A stretch of DNA of 64,000 bases from Streptomyces sp. NBC_01217 (GCF_035994185.1 NZ_CP108538.1:3100001-3164000), one strand, 5' to 3'. Counted from the first letter of the stretch, positions 17,691-27,179 are shown. Made by a program: numbers and translations. The notes: generated by a model from the letters alone, not told the origin.

Positions 17691-17794
17691 CGCCGGGCCG
17701 GCCAGGTGTGCGCGACAGCGCGCGACCGGACCGGCGAGGCAGTGGCACTGATCCTGCCGGGCCCGTCCCGGCAGGAAGAGCGGAGAGATGATCG

Positions 17795-19120
17795 ATGGGC
17801 GTCGCGGGCCCCTTCCCCGGCTACGCGGGGAGGCCCCCCGGCCCGGTCATGGACCGGGACGAGGCGGACCGTGCGCTGGCCCGGCTGGACGCGGAGCACG
17901 AGGCTATCGAGACCTCGCTCCTCGCCCTGCAGGACCACGCGGGCCGCCGGCTCCTGGAGGGCGCCGATCTGACCGGTGTCACCAAGGAACGCTGGGCCTC
18001 CACCGAGCAGTCGATCACGCTGCTGTGGGGATATTTCGACGCCTACGCGGGGGCGCTGTCCGAGGCGCGCGCGGTGCGGTCCCGCCGCCGCCACCCCAAC
18101 CGGGAGGACCTGATGGCCCTCACCGAGCTGCTGCGCGGCCAGGGCGTCACCGTGGCGCACGCGGCGGGTCGCCCCGATCCGTCGATCACGGGCCCGGCCA
18201 GGCTCTCCGAGCGGTTCACGCTGGAGGAGCTGGTCGCCCGGATGAACGACCTGTACGCCCGCTCGCTGGACATGGTCGTCGCCTCCGACTCCGTGTGGTC
18301 CGCGCTGCCCGCCCGGATAGACCTCCTCGCCGCCGAGCTGCACCGCACCCGCTCGCTGGCGCACTCCGTCGGCGTAAGGCCCGGTGAGCACCCGGCGGGT
18401 GACGACCTGGAGGCGATCACCCAGGAGCTGACCACGCTGCGGGTCCAGGTGATCTCCGATCCGCTAGCGTTCTGGCTGTCGGGCCCGGGGAGTTCGGCGC
18501 CCGGCGGCGGACGCCCCGACACGACACGATACGACCGGGCGGCCCGCGCGCTCGACGACGTACGCCGTGAGATCGAGGCGGTGCTCGCGGTCCGGCAGGA
18601 CGCCGAGCAGCGCCTGGTCCACCTGCGTGACGTCCTCTCCCGCGCGGACCGCACCCTGGCCGAGGCCCGGTCGGCGCGCGGGGAGGTGCTGGCGAAGATC
18701 GCCGCCTCGGAGGTGCCCGCGGTCAGCGGTCCGGCGACCGCGCTCCAGGAGCGGCTGGCCGCCGCTTCGGAGTACCGCAGGCATGCCCAGTGGCACCGGC
18801 TCTCCCCGCTCCTGGAGACGCTGGAGCGGGAGGCCGAGGAGGAGTTGCTGCGGGCCCGCGAGTCGCTGACCGCGGTCACGGCCCCGCTGGCCGTACGGGC
18901 GGAACTGCGCGGCAGGCTCGACGCGTACAAGGCGAAGATCGCCCAGCACGGGCTGGCCGAGGACCCGCTGCTGATCGAGCGGTACGACGCGGCGCGGCGC
19001 ATGCTGTGGAGCGCGCCGTGCGATCTGCGGGTCGCCGCGCAGACGGTGCTGCGCTATCAGGAGGCGGCGGCCGAACTGCTGTCCCAGCGCCGGACCTCGG
19101 GACCGGAGGACCGGCGATGA
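17795..19120 (+). CDS. Coiled-coil protein of the PknG-like operon, function unknown
   Basis: A 441-residue soluble protein rich in Ala, Arg, Glu and Leu with long heptad-like helices (about 10-60, 130-210, 235-345, 350-440). It has no membrane segment, Cys motif or catalytic signature. It sits 104 bp after the GlnH-like gene and about 60 bp before the kinase gene. No member of the mycobacterial glnX-glnH-pknG operon corresponds to it. A scaffold or a link between the membrane sensor and the kinase is an inference from position only. ATG 17795 is supported by GGAGAG upstream. Confidence 0.75.
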   Translation: MGVAGPFPGYAGRPPGPVMDRDEADRALARLDAEHEAIETSLLALQDHAGRRLLEGADLTGVTKERWASTEQSITLLWGYFDAYAGALSEARAVRSRRRHPNREDLMALTELLRGQGVTVAHAAGRPDPSITGPARLSERFTLEELVARMNDLYARSLDMVVASDSVWSALPARIDLLAAELHRTRSLAHSVGVRPGEHPAGDDLEAITQELTTLRVQVISDPLAFWLSGPGSSAPGGGRPDTTRYDRAARALDDVRREIEAVLAVRQDAEQRLVHLRDVLSRADRTLAEARSARGEVLAKIAASEVPAVSGPATALQERLAAASEYRRHAQWHRLSPLLETLEREAEEELLRARESLTAVTAPLAVRAELRGRLDAYKAKIAQHGLAEDPLLIERYDAARRMLWSAPCDLRVAAQTVLRYQEAAAELLSQRRTSGPEDRR

Positions 19121-19181
19121 GCACGGACGGATGCAAGGTGGAAGGGCCGCGGCAGCGGCGGGGCGAACAGGGGGACGGACC

Positions 19182-22019
19182 ATGAGTACGCAGTGCCAGC
19201 GCCCCGCGTGCGAGGGCAGTTACGAGGACATGGGCGGCGGTGAGCTGTACTGCGACACCTGCGGTCTGGCTCCGGTCGTCTCGCCGACGGGCATGGTGAG
19301 TTCGCCGCCCACCGGGATCGCGGGCGGCGGTGCGAGCAGCAGGGGCAGCCGGGGCAGCGACAGCAGTTCGCGTTCCTCGTCCCGGGCGTCCTCGCGTTCC
19401 TCTTCGCGCTCGTCGACGTCGCGGCGTTCCGTTTCGGGACGGCTCTCGCGCTCGGTGTCCGGTGGAGCCACGTCCCGTTCGGTGTCGGTGCGTTCCTCCG
19501 GTTCGTCCACAGGCGCGTCGGGCCGGGGCAGGCTGGGTGCGGGCCTGGTGCAGGTGCCGGACGTGCCGCGTCCCGACCCGCGCTCGGCGGTGATGGAGAA
19601 CCCGGAGGTGCCGGAGCGCAAGCGGTTCTGTTCGCGTTCGGACTGCGGGGCCCCGGTGGGCCGGGCCCGCGGCGAACGGGCGGGCCGCACGGAGGGGTTC
19701 TGCACCAAGTGCGGTCACCCCTACTCCTTCGTGCCCAAGCTCCACGAGGGCGACATCGTGCACGGCCAGTACGAGGTCGCGGGCTGTCTGGCGCACGGCG
19801 GTCTCGGCTGGGTCTATCTCGCGGTCGACCGCGCGGTCTCGGACCGCTGGGTGGTCCTCAAGGGCCTGCTCGACACCGGTGACCAGGACGCCATGGCGGC
19901 CGCCATCTCGGAGCGCCGATTCCTCGCCGAGATCGAGCACTCCAACATCGTCCGGATCTACAACTTCGTCGAGCATCTCGACCAGCGCACCGGCTCGCTC
20001 GACGGCTACATCGTGATGGAGTACGTCGGCGGCAAGGCGCTCAAGGAGATCGCGAACGAGCGCCGCACGCCGGCCGGGAGACGCGATCCCCTGCCGGTCG
20101 AGCAGGCGTGCGCGTACGGCATCGAGGCGCTGGAGGCGCTCGGCCATCTGCACAGCCGCAACCTGCTGTACTGCGACTTCAAGGTCGACAACGCGATCCA
20201 GACCGAGGACCAGCTGAAGCTGATCGACATGGGCGCGGTCCGCAGGATGGACGACGACGAGTCGGCCATCTACGGCACGGTGGGGTATCAGGCACCGGAG
20301 GTCGCGGAGGTCGGCCCCTCGGTCGCCTCCGATCTGTACACGGTCGCGCGGACGCTCGCGGTGCTCACCTTCGACTTCCAGGGCTATACCAACGTCTTCG
20401 TGGACTCGCTGCCGGACCCGGACAACATCGAGGTGTTCCGGACCTATGAGTCGTTCTACCGGCTGCTGGTGCGGGCCACCGACCCCGACCCGGCGCAGCG
20501 GTTCGCCTCGGCGGCGGAGATGGCGGAGCAGCTGACGGGTGTGCTGCGCGAGGTGGTGTCGCTTCAGACGGGGCGGCCGCGCCCTGCGCTGTCGACGCTG
20601 TTCGGCACGGAAGTACGGGTCACGGACACGCAGTTGTTCGCCGAGCTGACGGACGATGTGTCGCGGCTGGGGACACGGGCTGCCGCTCCGGCGCCGTCGG
20701 GCCGCTTCGGACGGCGGCGGAAGGGGGCGGGTACTCTGACAGGGACGGGGGCGGGGGCGGTCCCGGGCGCACCCGCAGTGCCGTCCGCAGCGCCGGGGCC
20801 CGGTGCACTGCCCGCGGGTGCGCCGGCGACGGGTGCTCCGACCGCGCCGGGGTACGCCGCGGCGGGCGCCGGTCCGCTGACCGCGCCGCCCACCCACGTA
20901 CGGGCGGGCAGCGGTACGGGCCCGGCGGCCGTGCAGGGCGGTACGGCCCTCTCGTACGCGCAGACCCGGGTCGCGATTCCGGCGCCCCGGATGCCGGTCA
21001 CCGATCCCGGTGCGCCCTCCGGGACGTACACCGGGCAGTACGCCCCGGCCGCGCCCCGGCTGACCTGGTTCGACGCACGGTCCACCGCGCTCGCGCTGCC
21101 CGTGCCCCGGGTCGACGCGAGCGATCCCAACGCGGGCTTCCTGGCCGGGCTGATGACCACCGCCCCCGCTGAACTGATCACGGTGCTGAGCGCCATACCG
21201 GCCGCCTCGCTGGAGACCCGGCTGCGTGAACTGCGCGCGCGTCTGGAGCTGCACGAACTCGGCGCCGCGGGGCAGACCCTGACGGCGCTGGAGGGGCAGT
21301 TCCCGGACGACTGGCGGGTCGTCTGGTACCGCGGCATCACCTCGCTGGTGACCGGTGACCACGAGAACGCGGCGCTCTCCTTCGACGCGGTGTACGACGC
21401 GTTTCCCGGGGAGCCGGCGCCCAAGCTGGCGCTGGGGATCTGCGCGGAGGTGCTGGGCCAGCTGGACAACGCCGCCGAGTACTACCGCCTGGTGTGGACG
21501 ACCGACCCGAGCTTCGTCAGCGCCGCGTTCGGCCTGGCCCGGGTGCAGATCGCCGCCGGGGACCGGGCCGGGGCCGTCAGTACGCTGGAGTCCGTGCCGG
21601 AGGCGTCGATCCACTACACGGCGGCCCGGGTCGCCGCGGTGCGTGCCCGGCTGCGTGAACGGGCCCCGGACGAGCCGCTGATCGTCGACCTGATGGCCGC
21701 ATCGGCCCAGGTATCGGGACTGGCCGGCCTGGGTCTCGACGCGGTGCGCCGCGAACAGTTGTCGACAGAGGTGCTGGGGACGGCCCTCGACTGGGTACTC
21801 TCCGGTAGTCCCACGGCTGCGTCCCCGGCGCGGCAGCCGCACGGACCGGCCGGACCGCACGCGCCGAGAACGCTGCTCGGCAGTGAGGTGGACGAGCGCG
21901 GCCTGCGTTTCGGGCTCGAGCGTTCGTACCGGATGCTCGCCCGGCTTGCGGAGCCCGGCGACGAGAGGATCGAACTGGTGGAGCGGGCCAACCGCTTCCG
22001 CCCCCGGACGTGGGTGTGA
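19182..22019 (+). CDS. PknG-like serine/threonine protein kinase with zinc ribbons and TPR tail
   Basis: A 945-residue soluble kinase starting at ATG 19182 after GGGGGA. An N-terminal Cys cluster (about 5-30, CDTCG) is followed by a Ser/Arg low-complexity stretch (about 48-125) and a rubredoxin-like Cys module ending in CTKCG (about 145-182). The kinase domain spans about 193-460. Its Gly loop is HGGLGWVY, the catalytic Lys is at about 227 (VVLK), the catalytic loop YCDFKVDN has Asp332 with no preceding Arg, and the DFG position reads Asp349-Met-Gly. A Pro/Ala/Gly linker and TPR-like helices (about 680-945) follow. This rubredoxin-kinase-TPR order is that of mycobacterial PknG. The PP2C gene overlaps or abuts its stop. 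Confidence 0.92.
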   Translation: MSTQCQRPACEGSYEDMGGGELYCDTCGLAPVVSPTGMVSSPPTGIAGGGASSRGSRGSDSSSRSSSRASSRSSSRSSTSRRSVSGRLSRSVSGGATSRSVSVRSSGSSTGASGRGRLGAGLVQVPDVPRPDPRSAVMENPEVPERKRFCSRSDCGAPVGRARGERAGRTEGFCTKCGHPYSFVPKLHEGDIVHGQYEVAGCLAHGGLGWVYLAVDRAVSDRWVVLKGLLDTGDQDAMAAAISERRFLAEIEHSNIVRIYNFVEHLDQRTGSLDGYIVMEYVGGKALKEIANERRTPAGRRDPLPVEQACAYGIEALEALGHLHSRNLLYCDFKVDNAIQTEDQLKLIDMGAVRRMDDDESAIYGTVGYQAPEVAEVGPSVASDLYTVARTLAVLTFDFQGYTNVFVDSLPDPDNIEVFRTYESFYRLLVRATDPDPAQRFASAAEMAEQLTGVLREVVSLQTGRPRPALSTLFGTEVRVTDTQLFAELTDDVSRLGTRAAAPAPSGRFGRRRKGAGTLTGTGAGAVPGAPAVPSAAPGPGALPAGAPATGAPTAPGYAAAGAGPLTAPPTHVRAGSGTGPAAVQGGTALSYAQTRVAIPAPRMPVTDPGAPSGTYTGQYAPAAPRLTWFDARSTALALPVPRVDASDPNAGFLAGLMTTAPAELITVLSAIPAASLETRLRELRARLELHELGAAGQTLTALEGQFPDDWRVVWYRGITSLVTGDHENAALSFDAVYDAFPGEPAPKLALGICAEVLGQLDNAAEYYRLVWTTDPSFVSAAFGLARVQIAAGDRAGAVSTLESVPEASIHYTAARVAAVRARLRERAPDEPLIVDLMAASAQVSGLAGLGLDAVRREQLSTEVLGTALDWVLSGSPTAASPARQPHGPAGPHAPRTLLGSEVDERGLRFGLERSYRMLARLAEPGDERIELVERANRFRPRTWV

Positions 22020-22021
22020 GA

Positions 22022-23362
22022 ATGTCACAGAAGCCCCAGGAGACGGCCTTGTCGAAGTGCCCCGGCTGTGCGGAGCCGCTGGAGCCGGGGGACCTGTTCT
22101 GCGGTGCGTGCGGGTACGACCTGTCGGCCGTGCCCGAGCCTGCGCAGGACCACCCGACGATCGCCATCGCCGTACCGGCGGAGAACGGCACGGCGGCCGC
22201 CGCCCGCACTCCGTCGGGGTTCCGGTTCGACGAGCCGGGCGGTGCGGAAGGACCGGGCGGGCCGGAAGACCCGGCCGCCTCGGGCGACTTCGAGCTGGCG
22301 GCACCCGGGGCCACGCCTGGTGCCGCGCCCGTGTCCGCGCCGTCCGCCGAGGCATCCGCGCCGGCACCCGTATCCACGCCCGATCCCCGTACCCCTGCCG
22401 CGGAGCTGCACTCCACACCACCGGCCGGCACCAAGCTCTGTGTCGCCTGCCGCGCCGGTCGTGTCGACACCGACGGCTACTGCGAGAACTGCGGTCACGC
22501 CCAGCCGCGCGAGCGCGACCACATGGAGCAGGAGCTCGGTTCGGTGGCCGCCGTCAGCGACCGGGGTCTGCGCCACCACCGCAACGAGGACTCGTTCGCG
22601 GTGTCGACCACCGCCCTGCCCGACGGTTCACCGGCCGTCGTCGCGATCGTCTGCGACGGCGTCTCGTCGGCGAGCCGCCCCGACGAGGCGTCGGCCGCCG
22701 CCGCGAGCGCCGCCAACGAGGCGCTGCTGGAGTCACTGCCGCGCGGCACGCATCCGCAGCAGGCGATGCACGAGGCGATCGTCGCGGCCGCCGAGTCGGT
22801 CAACTCCCTGGCGGAGGAGCCCGGCCGGGCCATGGAGCACGACCCGCACCGCCACCAGAACGCCCCCGCGTGCACCCTGGTCGGCGCGGTGATGGCGGGC
22901 GGCCTGCTGGTCATCGGCTGGGTTGGCGACAGCCGCGTCTACTGGGTGCCGGAGGACCGCACCACTCCGCCCGCCCGGCTGACCGAGGACGACTCCTGGG
23001 CCGCGCAGATGGTGGCGGCGGGCCTGATGAACGAGGCCGAGGCGTACGCGGACGAGCGCGCCCACGCCATCACGGGCTGGCTCGGCGCCGACGCGTACGA
23101 ACTGGAGCCGCACACCGCGTCCTTCAAACCCGACCGGTCCGGTCTCGTGGTGGTGTGCACGGACGGCCTGTGGAATTACGCGGAGTCGGCGGCCGAGATG
23201 GCCGCGGCGGTACCGGCCGACGCACAGCTGCGGCCGCTGCACGGCGCCCAGGTGCTGGTGGGTCACGCGCTCGACGGTGGGGGCCACGACAACGTAACAG
23301 TGGCTCTGCTGCCGTTCACCGTGGCGCCGCAAGGGGCAGGATCGGCCTGCGGCACCCCATGA
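22022..23362 (+). CDS. PP2C-family protein phosphatase with zinc ribbons
   Basis: A 446-residue predicted Mn/Mg-dependent Ser/Thr phosphatase, likely to reverse the action of the adjacent kinase. Two zinc ribbons precede the catalytic domain: CPGCAE...CGACG (about 13-35) and CVACRA...CENCG (about 140-160), separated by a Pro/Ala-rich linker. The PP2C domain (about 175-440) shows SDRGLRHHRNEDSF, VCDGVSSASRPDEAS, WVGDSRVYWV, CTDGLWNY and GGHDNVTVAL, which supply the metal-binding Asp residues. The VCDGMGG element is altered to VCDGVSS. The start is ATG 22022; in-frame GTGs at 22010 and 22016 overlap the kinase stop, so coupling is likely. Confidence 0.9.
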   Translation: MSQKPQETALSKCPGCAEPLEPGDLFCGACGYDLSAVPEPAQDHPTIAIAVPAENGTAAAARTPSGFRFDEPGGAEGPGGPEDPAASGDFELAAPGATPGAAPVSAPSAEASAPAPVSTPDPRTPAAELHSTPPAGTKLCVACRAGRVDTDGYCENCGHAQPRERDHMEQELGSVAAVSDRGLRHHRNEDSFAVSTTALPDGSPAVVAIVCDGVSSASRPDEASAAAASAANEALLESLPRGTHPQQAMHEAIVAAAESVNSLAEEPGRAMEHDPHRHQNAPACTLVGAVMAGGLLVIGWVGDSRVYWVPEDRTTPPARLTEDDSWAAQMVAAGLMNEAEAYADERAHAITGWLGADAYELEPHTASFKPDRSGLVVVCTDGLWNYAESAAEMAAAVPADAQLRPLHGAQVLVGHALDGGGHDNVTVALLPFTVAPQGAGSACGTP

Positions 23363-23486
23363 GTCCCGTTCCGTAACGCTTGATTCCGTTTCCACCCGAC
23401 CGCGTGTTCCCTGACGCCTTCGCCCGTTTTTTTCTGCCCTCACAGCTGTCTTCAACCGACACCTGGAGCCTCAAGGAGCCGATCAG

Positions 23487-24845
23487 ATGGCCAACTTCTC
23501 CAAGTCGAACGTGCCGCAGTTCTCCGTCGAGGTGTACCAGAACGAATATCTGCCGGAGGGCGGCCGCGAGGTCAACGCGATCGTCACGGTCACCTCGACC
23601 GGAGGCGGCACCACCGGCGGCGTCCCGCTGTCCGGTGCGACCGCCTCCCCCGCGCACGTACCGGGGCAGGCACCGAAGGCCGCCGTGGTGATCATGGTCG
23701 ACTGCTCGGGGTCGATGGACTATCCGCCGACGAAGATGCGCAACGCCCGCGATGCGACGGCCGCGGCCATCGACACCCTGCGCGACGGCACCTCGTTCGC
23801 CGTGGTCGGCGGTACGCATGTGGCCAAGGAGGTCTACCCGGGCAACGGCAGGCTCGCCGTCGCCGATGCGCGGACCAAGGCCCAGGCGAAGGAGGCCCTG
23901 CGTGCGCTCAGCGCCGGCGGCGGTACGGCGATCGGCACCTGGCTGCGGCTGGCGGACCGGCTGCTGGGCGCCGCCGATGTGGAGATCCGGCACGGCATCC
24001 TCCTCACCGACGGCCGCAACGAGCACGAGGCACCGGAGGATCTGCGGGCCGCGCTCGAATCCTGCGCGGGCCGCTTCACCTGTGACGCCCGCGGTGTCGG
24101 CACCGACTGGGAGGTGAAGGAGGTCACGGCCATAGCCTCCGCGCTGCTCGGCACGGCCGACATCGTCGCCGACCCGGCGGGGCTGGCCGCGGACTTCACA
24201 CAGATGATGGAGAACGCGATGGGCAAGGAGGTCGCGGACGTCGCGCTGCGGCTCTGGACGCCCGTCGGCGTCGAGATCAGGTTCGTGAAACAGGTCGCAC
24301 CGACGGTCGTCGACCTGACCGGCCGCCGCACCGGGGTGGGCCCCCGCGCCGGGGACTATCCCACGGGTTCCTGGGGCGACGAGTCCCGCGACTACCACGT
24401 CTGCGTACAGGTGCCGCAGGCCGGGATCGGTCAGGAGATGCTGGCGTCCCGGGTCTCACTGGTCCTCCCCGACCCCTCGGGCGGGGCCCCGCAGACCCTT
24501 TCGCAGGGCCTGGTACGGGCGGTGTGGACCGAGGACATGGTCGCGTCCACCTCGATCAACCCTCAGGTCGCGCACTACACGGGGCAGGCGGAACTGGCAC
24601 AAGTCATCCAACAGGGGCTCGATGCCCGCAAGTCGGGAGATTTCGACGGCGCGACCGCGAAACTGGGCCGTGCGGTGCAGCTGGCATCGGCGTCCGGGAA
24701 CGAGGACACTGCGAAACTGCTTTCGAAGGTGGTGGACGTCGTCGATGCCGCGACAGGTACTGTGCGACTGAAGGCGAAGGTCGCGGAAGCCAACTCGATG
24801 ACACTCGAAACACGCTCGACCAAGACCGTTCGCGTCAAGAAATAA
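23487..24845 (+). CDS. vWA-domain protein of the PknG-like operon
   Basis: A 452-residue cytoplasmic-looking protein without signal or membrane segment. A short N-terminal beta region leads into a von Willebrand factor A domain (about 65-250). Its complete MIDAS motif is D72-C-S74-G-S76, with further Thr (GGGTAIG) and Asp (LLTDGRN) ligands, so metal-dependent protein binding is expected. A beta-rich domain and a C-terminal helical TPR-like segment (about 370-420) follow. AAGGAG precedes the ATG. It may be the adaptor that couples the kinase/phosphatase pair to a target; the partner is not known. Confidence 0.88.
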   Translation: MANFSKSNVPQFSVEVYQNEYLPEGGREVNAIVTVTSTGGGTTGGVPLSGATASPAHVPGQAPKAAVVIMVDCSGSMDYPPTKMRNARDATAAAIDTLRDGTSFAVVGGTHVAKEVYPGNGRLAVADARTKAQAKEALRALSAGGGTAIGTWLRLADRLLGAADVEIRHGILLTDGRNEHEAPEDLRAALESCAGRFTCDARGVGTDWEVKEVTAIASALLGTADIVADPAGLAADFTQMMENAMGKEVADVALRLWTPVGVEIRFVKQVAPTVVDLTGRRTGVGPRAGDYPTGSWGDESRDYHVCVQVPQAGIGQEMLASRVSLVLPDPSGGAPQTLSQGLVRAVWTEDMVASTSINPQVAHYTGQAELAQVIQQGLDARKSGDFDGATAKLGRAVQLASASGNEDTAKLLSKVVDVVDAATGTVRLKAKVAEANSMTLETRSTKTVRVKK

Positions 24846-24965
24846 CCGGGAACAACCACACAGCCACACAGTCGAGCCGCCCGGCCGGATCGATCCGCCG
24901 GGTGGCACTGAGCAACAAAAAATGACGGCCCCCGGGGCCGGACGAGGAGAGGGGGAAGCGCCGAC

Positions 24966-26174
24966 ATGCCGACCTGCCCGAACGGACACCAGTCGGGTTC
25001 CGACGACTGGTGCGAGGTCTGCGGCCATCGCATGGCCGGGGCGGGCGCGCCTGCGGGTGCAGTCCCCCCGCCGCCTCCCCCGCCGCCCGCTCCCGGTTAC
25101 GGCTACCCGCAGGGCCCCGGTGGCCCCGGCTCCGATGCGACCCAGCAGGCAGAACTCTGCCCGCAGTGCCGCACGCCGCGTGAGGCGATGGCGCCGTTCT
25201 GCGAGGAGTGCCGCTGGAACTTCCTCACGAACACCGCGACGTCCTACACGCCGCTGGCCCCGTCCCACAGCATTCCGGCCCCTCCGCCCGGTCTCAATCT
25301 GCCGCCCGGCTTCCAGGCGCAGCAGCCGTCGGGCCCTCAGCAGCAGCGCGATCCGTTCGAGTACCAGGGCTCGCGGCCCTCGCAGGTGAACCGCCCGGCC
25401 GAGCCGCTCTCCCCCGACCAGGCGAGCCGGCCCGTACCCCCGCCGCCGGGGCCTCAGTCGCCGCAGCCGTTCCAGCAGCAGGGGCCGCCGCCTGTGCCGT
25501 CCTTCCAGCAGCAGACCGCGCCGCCCCCGCCGTTCCAGCAGCAGTCCCCGCCCTCGCCGTTCCAGCAGCAGTCGGCGCCGCCCGCGTTCGAGCGTCCCGG
25601 TCCGCCCGCGCCCCCGGCCCCGCAGCCGCCCGCACCGCCGCGGTCCGGCGACAACGACGACGACTGGATGCTGTCGCCGCCTTCCCGGACCCAGGCCCCG
25701 CAGCCACCGGCCCCGCCGCAGCAGCAGCATCAACCGCCGTTCCCGGGGCAGCCCCAGAGCCGGCAGCCCGCGAGCTGGACCGCGGTCGTCGCCCCGGACC
25801 GTGAGTACTTCCTGGCGATGATGCAGCGCAGCGGCCCCGAGGCGACCGGGCTCAACCTGCCCGCGTACTCCCCGGAGCAGCAGCTCGCACTGACCGGCAA
25901 CCAGATCACCATCGGCCGCCGCAGACACAGCACCGGTGAGTCCCCCGACATCGATCTGTCCGTGCCGCCGGAGGACCCGGGCGTCTCGCACCAGCACGCG
26001 GTGCTGGTGCAGCAGCCCGACGGAAGCTGGGCCGTGGTCGACCAGAACTCCACCAACGGCACCACGCTCAACGGCGCCGAGGACCCGATCCAGCCCTATG
26101 TCCCCGTTCCGCTCCAGGACGGCGACCGGGTCCATGTCGGGGCGTGGACGACGATCACGGTCCGCCGGGGCTGA
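24966..26174 (+). CDS. FHA-domain protein with zinc ribbons and Pro/Gln-rich linker
   Basis: A 402-residue protein built as a phosphothreonine reader. Two Cys ribbons lie at the N-terminus (CPNGHQSGSDDWCEVCG, about 3-20; CPQCRTPREAMAPFCEEC, about 65-82). A long low-complexity linker (about 95-275) follows, with repeated PFQQQ/SFQQQ motifs and many prolines. The C-terminal FHA domain (about 312-402) shows ITIGRRRHS, VSHQHAVL and STNGTTLNG. FHA proteins such as mycobacterial GarA are PknG substrates and effectors, so this is the best candidate readout of the operon's kinase. A strong GGAGAGGGGGA precedes the ATG. The gene ends 15 bp from a convergent gene. Confidence 0.9.
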   Translation: MPTCPNGHQSGSDDWCEVCGHRMAGAGAPAGAVPPPPPPPPAPGYGYPQGPGGPGSDATQQAELCPQCRTPREAMAPFCEECRWNFLTNTATSYTPLAPSHSIPAPPPGLNLPPGFQAQQPSGPQQQRDPFEYQGSRPSQVNRPAEPLSPDQASRPVPPPPGPQSPQPFQQQGPPPVPSFQQQTAPPPPFQQQSPPSPFQQQSAPPAFERPGPPAPPAPQPPAPPRSGDNDDDWMLSPPSRTQAPQPPAPPQQQHQPPFPGQPQSRQPASWTAVVAPDREYFLAMMQRSGPEATGLNLPAYSPEQQLALTGNQITIGRRRHSTGESPDIDLSVPPEDPGVSHQHAVLVQQPDGSWAVVDQNSTNGTTLNGAEDPIQPYVPVPLQDGDRVHVGAWTTITVRRG

Positions 26175-26189
26175 GAGCCTGTCGCGGCA

Positions 26190-27179
26190 CTACCCGCTGG
26201 GCAGTGGCCAGGCGTACGGCCCCTCGGGGTCGTCCAGCCAGGCCCACTGCCGTCCGTCGCGGACCGTGATGCCGAACCTCTCCCGCCCTGGGCGCCGTTC
26301 GCGCTGCCAGAGGGAGAGGGCCTCGCGCGGGTCGAGGGTGGCCTCGGTCAGCGTCAGCAGGAAGCGGAAGAGCTCGTTCTCGCTGAAGCGCCTCGGCAGT
26401 GTGCGGGTGTGCGGGCGCCGGGCGGACGGCAGGGGCATGCCGCGCAGGGGTACGAAGTACGCGGGCGTGTGCAGGAACCGGCCCTCGGCGTACCGCCCGT
26501 GTGCCCCTTCGCGTACCCGCAGCACGATCAGTCCGGTGGCGAACGGCGCCAGAATCCGCGCGTCCGGGGCGCACTGGTCCAGCCAGGCCTGCGGGAAGCA
26601 CGGCAGTGTGCAGGTCGCGATGATCCGGTCGTACGGGCCGCGCGGGGGCCAGCCCCGGGCCCCGTCACCGGTGATCACCGCCGGGCGGTATCCGGCCGCC
26701 GTCAGGTGCCGGCGGGCCGATTCGGTGATCTCCGGGTCGAGGTCGATGGTGGTCACGGCGTCGTCGCCGAGCCGGTGCGCGAGCAGTGCCGCGTTGTAGC
26801 CGCTGCCCGCGCCGATCTCCAGGACCCGCTGCCCGTCCCGTACGTCCAGCTCTTCGAGCATCCGGGCCATCAGCGACGGCTGGCTGCTCGACGAGATCAG
26901 CTCACCGTCGCGGATCCGGGTGGCCAGCGCCCCGTCCGCGTACGCCCCGTGCAGCCACCGGGCCCGTCTGACCGGGTCGGGGTCCTCGCACCACAGGCGG
27001 TCGAATCCGCCGCCCACGTAGTAGTACGGCACGAACAGATGCCGCGGCACCTGTTCGAACGCGGCCAGCCACCGCGGGTCGCCCAGCGCCCCACCTGCCA
27101 CGATCCCGCGCACCATCGCCCGCCGTTCCTCGGCGGCGGCCTCGGCGAACGGGTCCGGGTCCGGGTACGCGTCATCCAT
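26190..27179 (-). CDS. PIMT-like SAM-dependent methyltransferase
   Basis: A 329-residue protein related to protein-L-isoaspartate O-methyltransferase. After an N-terminal region with [16 protein letters not shown] and [19 protein letters not shown], the SAM-binding motif [21 protein letters not shown] is seen at about 120-139, then the acidic motif TTIDLDPEI. The C-terminal 110 residues are extra relative to PIMT, so the substrate may differ (actinobacterial PIMT-like proteins are often of unknown target). The start ATG 27179 follows GGAGGT. It converges with the FHA gene and diverges from the globin gene. Confidence 0.88.
   Translation of the reverse strand: MDDAYPDPDPFAEAAAEERRAMVRGIVAGGALGDPRWLAAFEQVPRHLFVPYYYVGGGFDRLWCEDPDPVRRARWLHGAYADGALATRIRDGELISSSSQPSLMARMLEELDVRDGQRVLEIGAGSGYNAALLAHRLGDDAVTTIDLDPEITESARRHLTAAGYRPAVITGDGARGWPPRGPYDRIIATCTLPCFPQAWLDQCAPDARILAPFATGLIVLRVREGAHGRYAEGRFLHTPAYFVPLRGMPLPSARRPHTRTLPRRFSENELFRFLLTLTEATLDPREALSLWQRERRPGRERFGITVRDGRQWAWLDDPEGPYAWPLPSG

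Noticed and set aside
18876..22421. Long open frame antisense to the kinase and phosphatase genes
   Set aside because: The sense strand encodes clear kinase and PP2C motifs; the antisense translation has none.
23487..24845. vWA/PP2C/kinase set as the tellurite-resistance TerY-P triad
   Set aside because: No TerD-family genes are present and the kinase is of the PknG rubredoxin-TPR type, so the PknG/GlnHX comparison is better supported.
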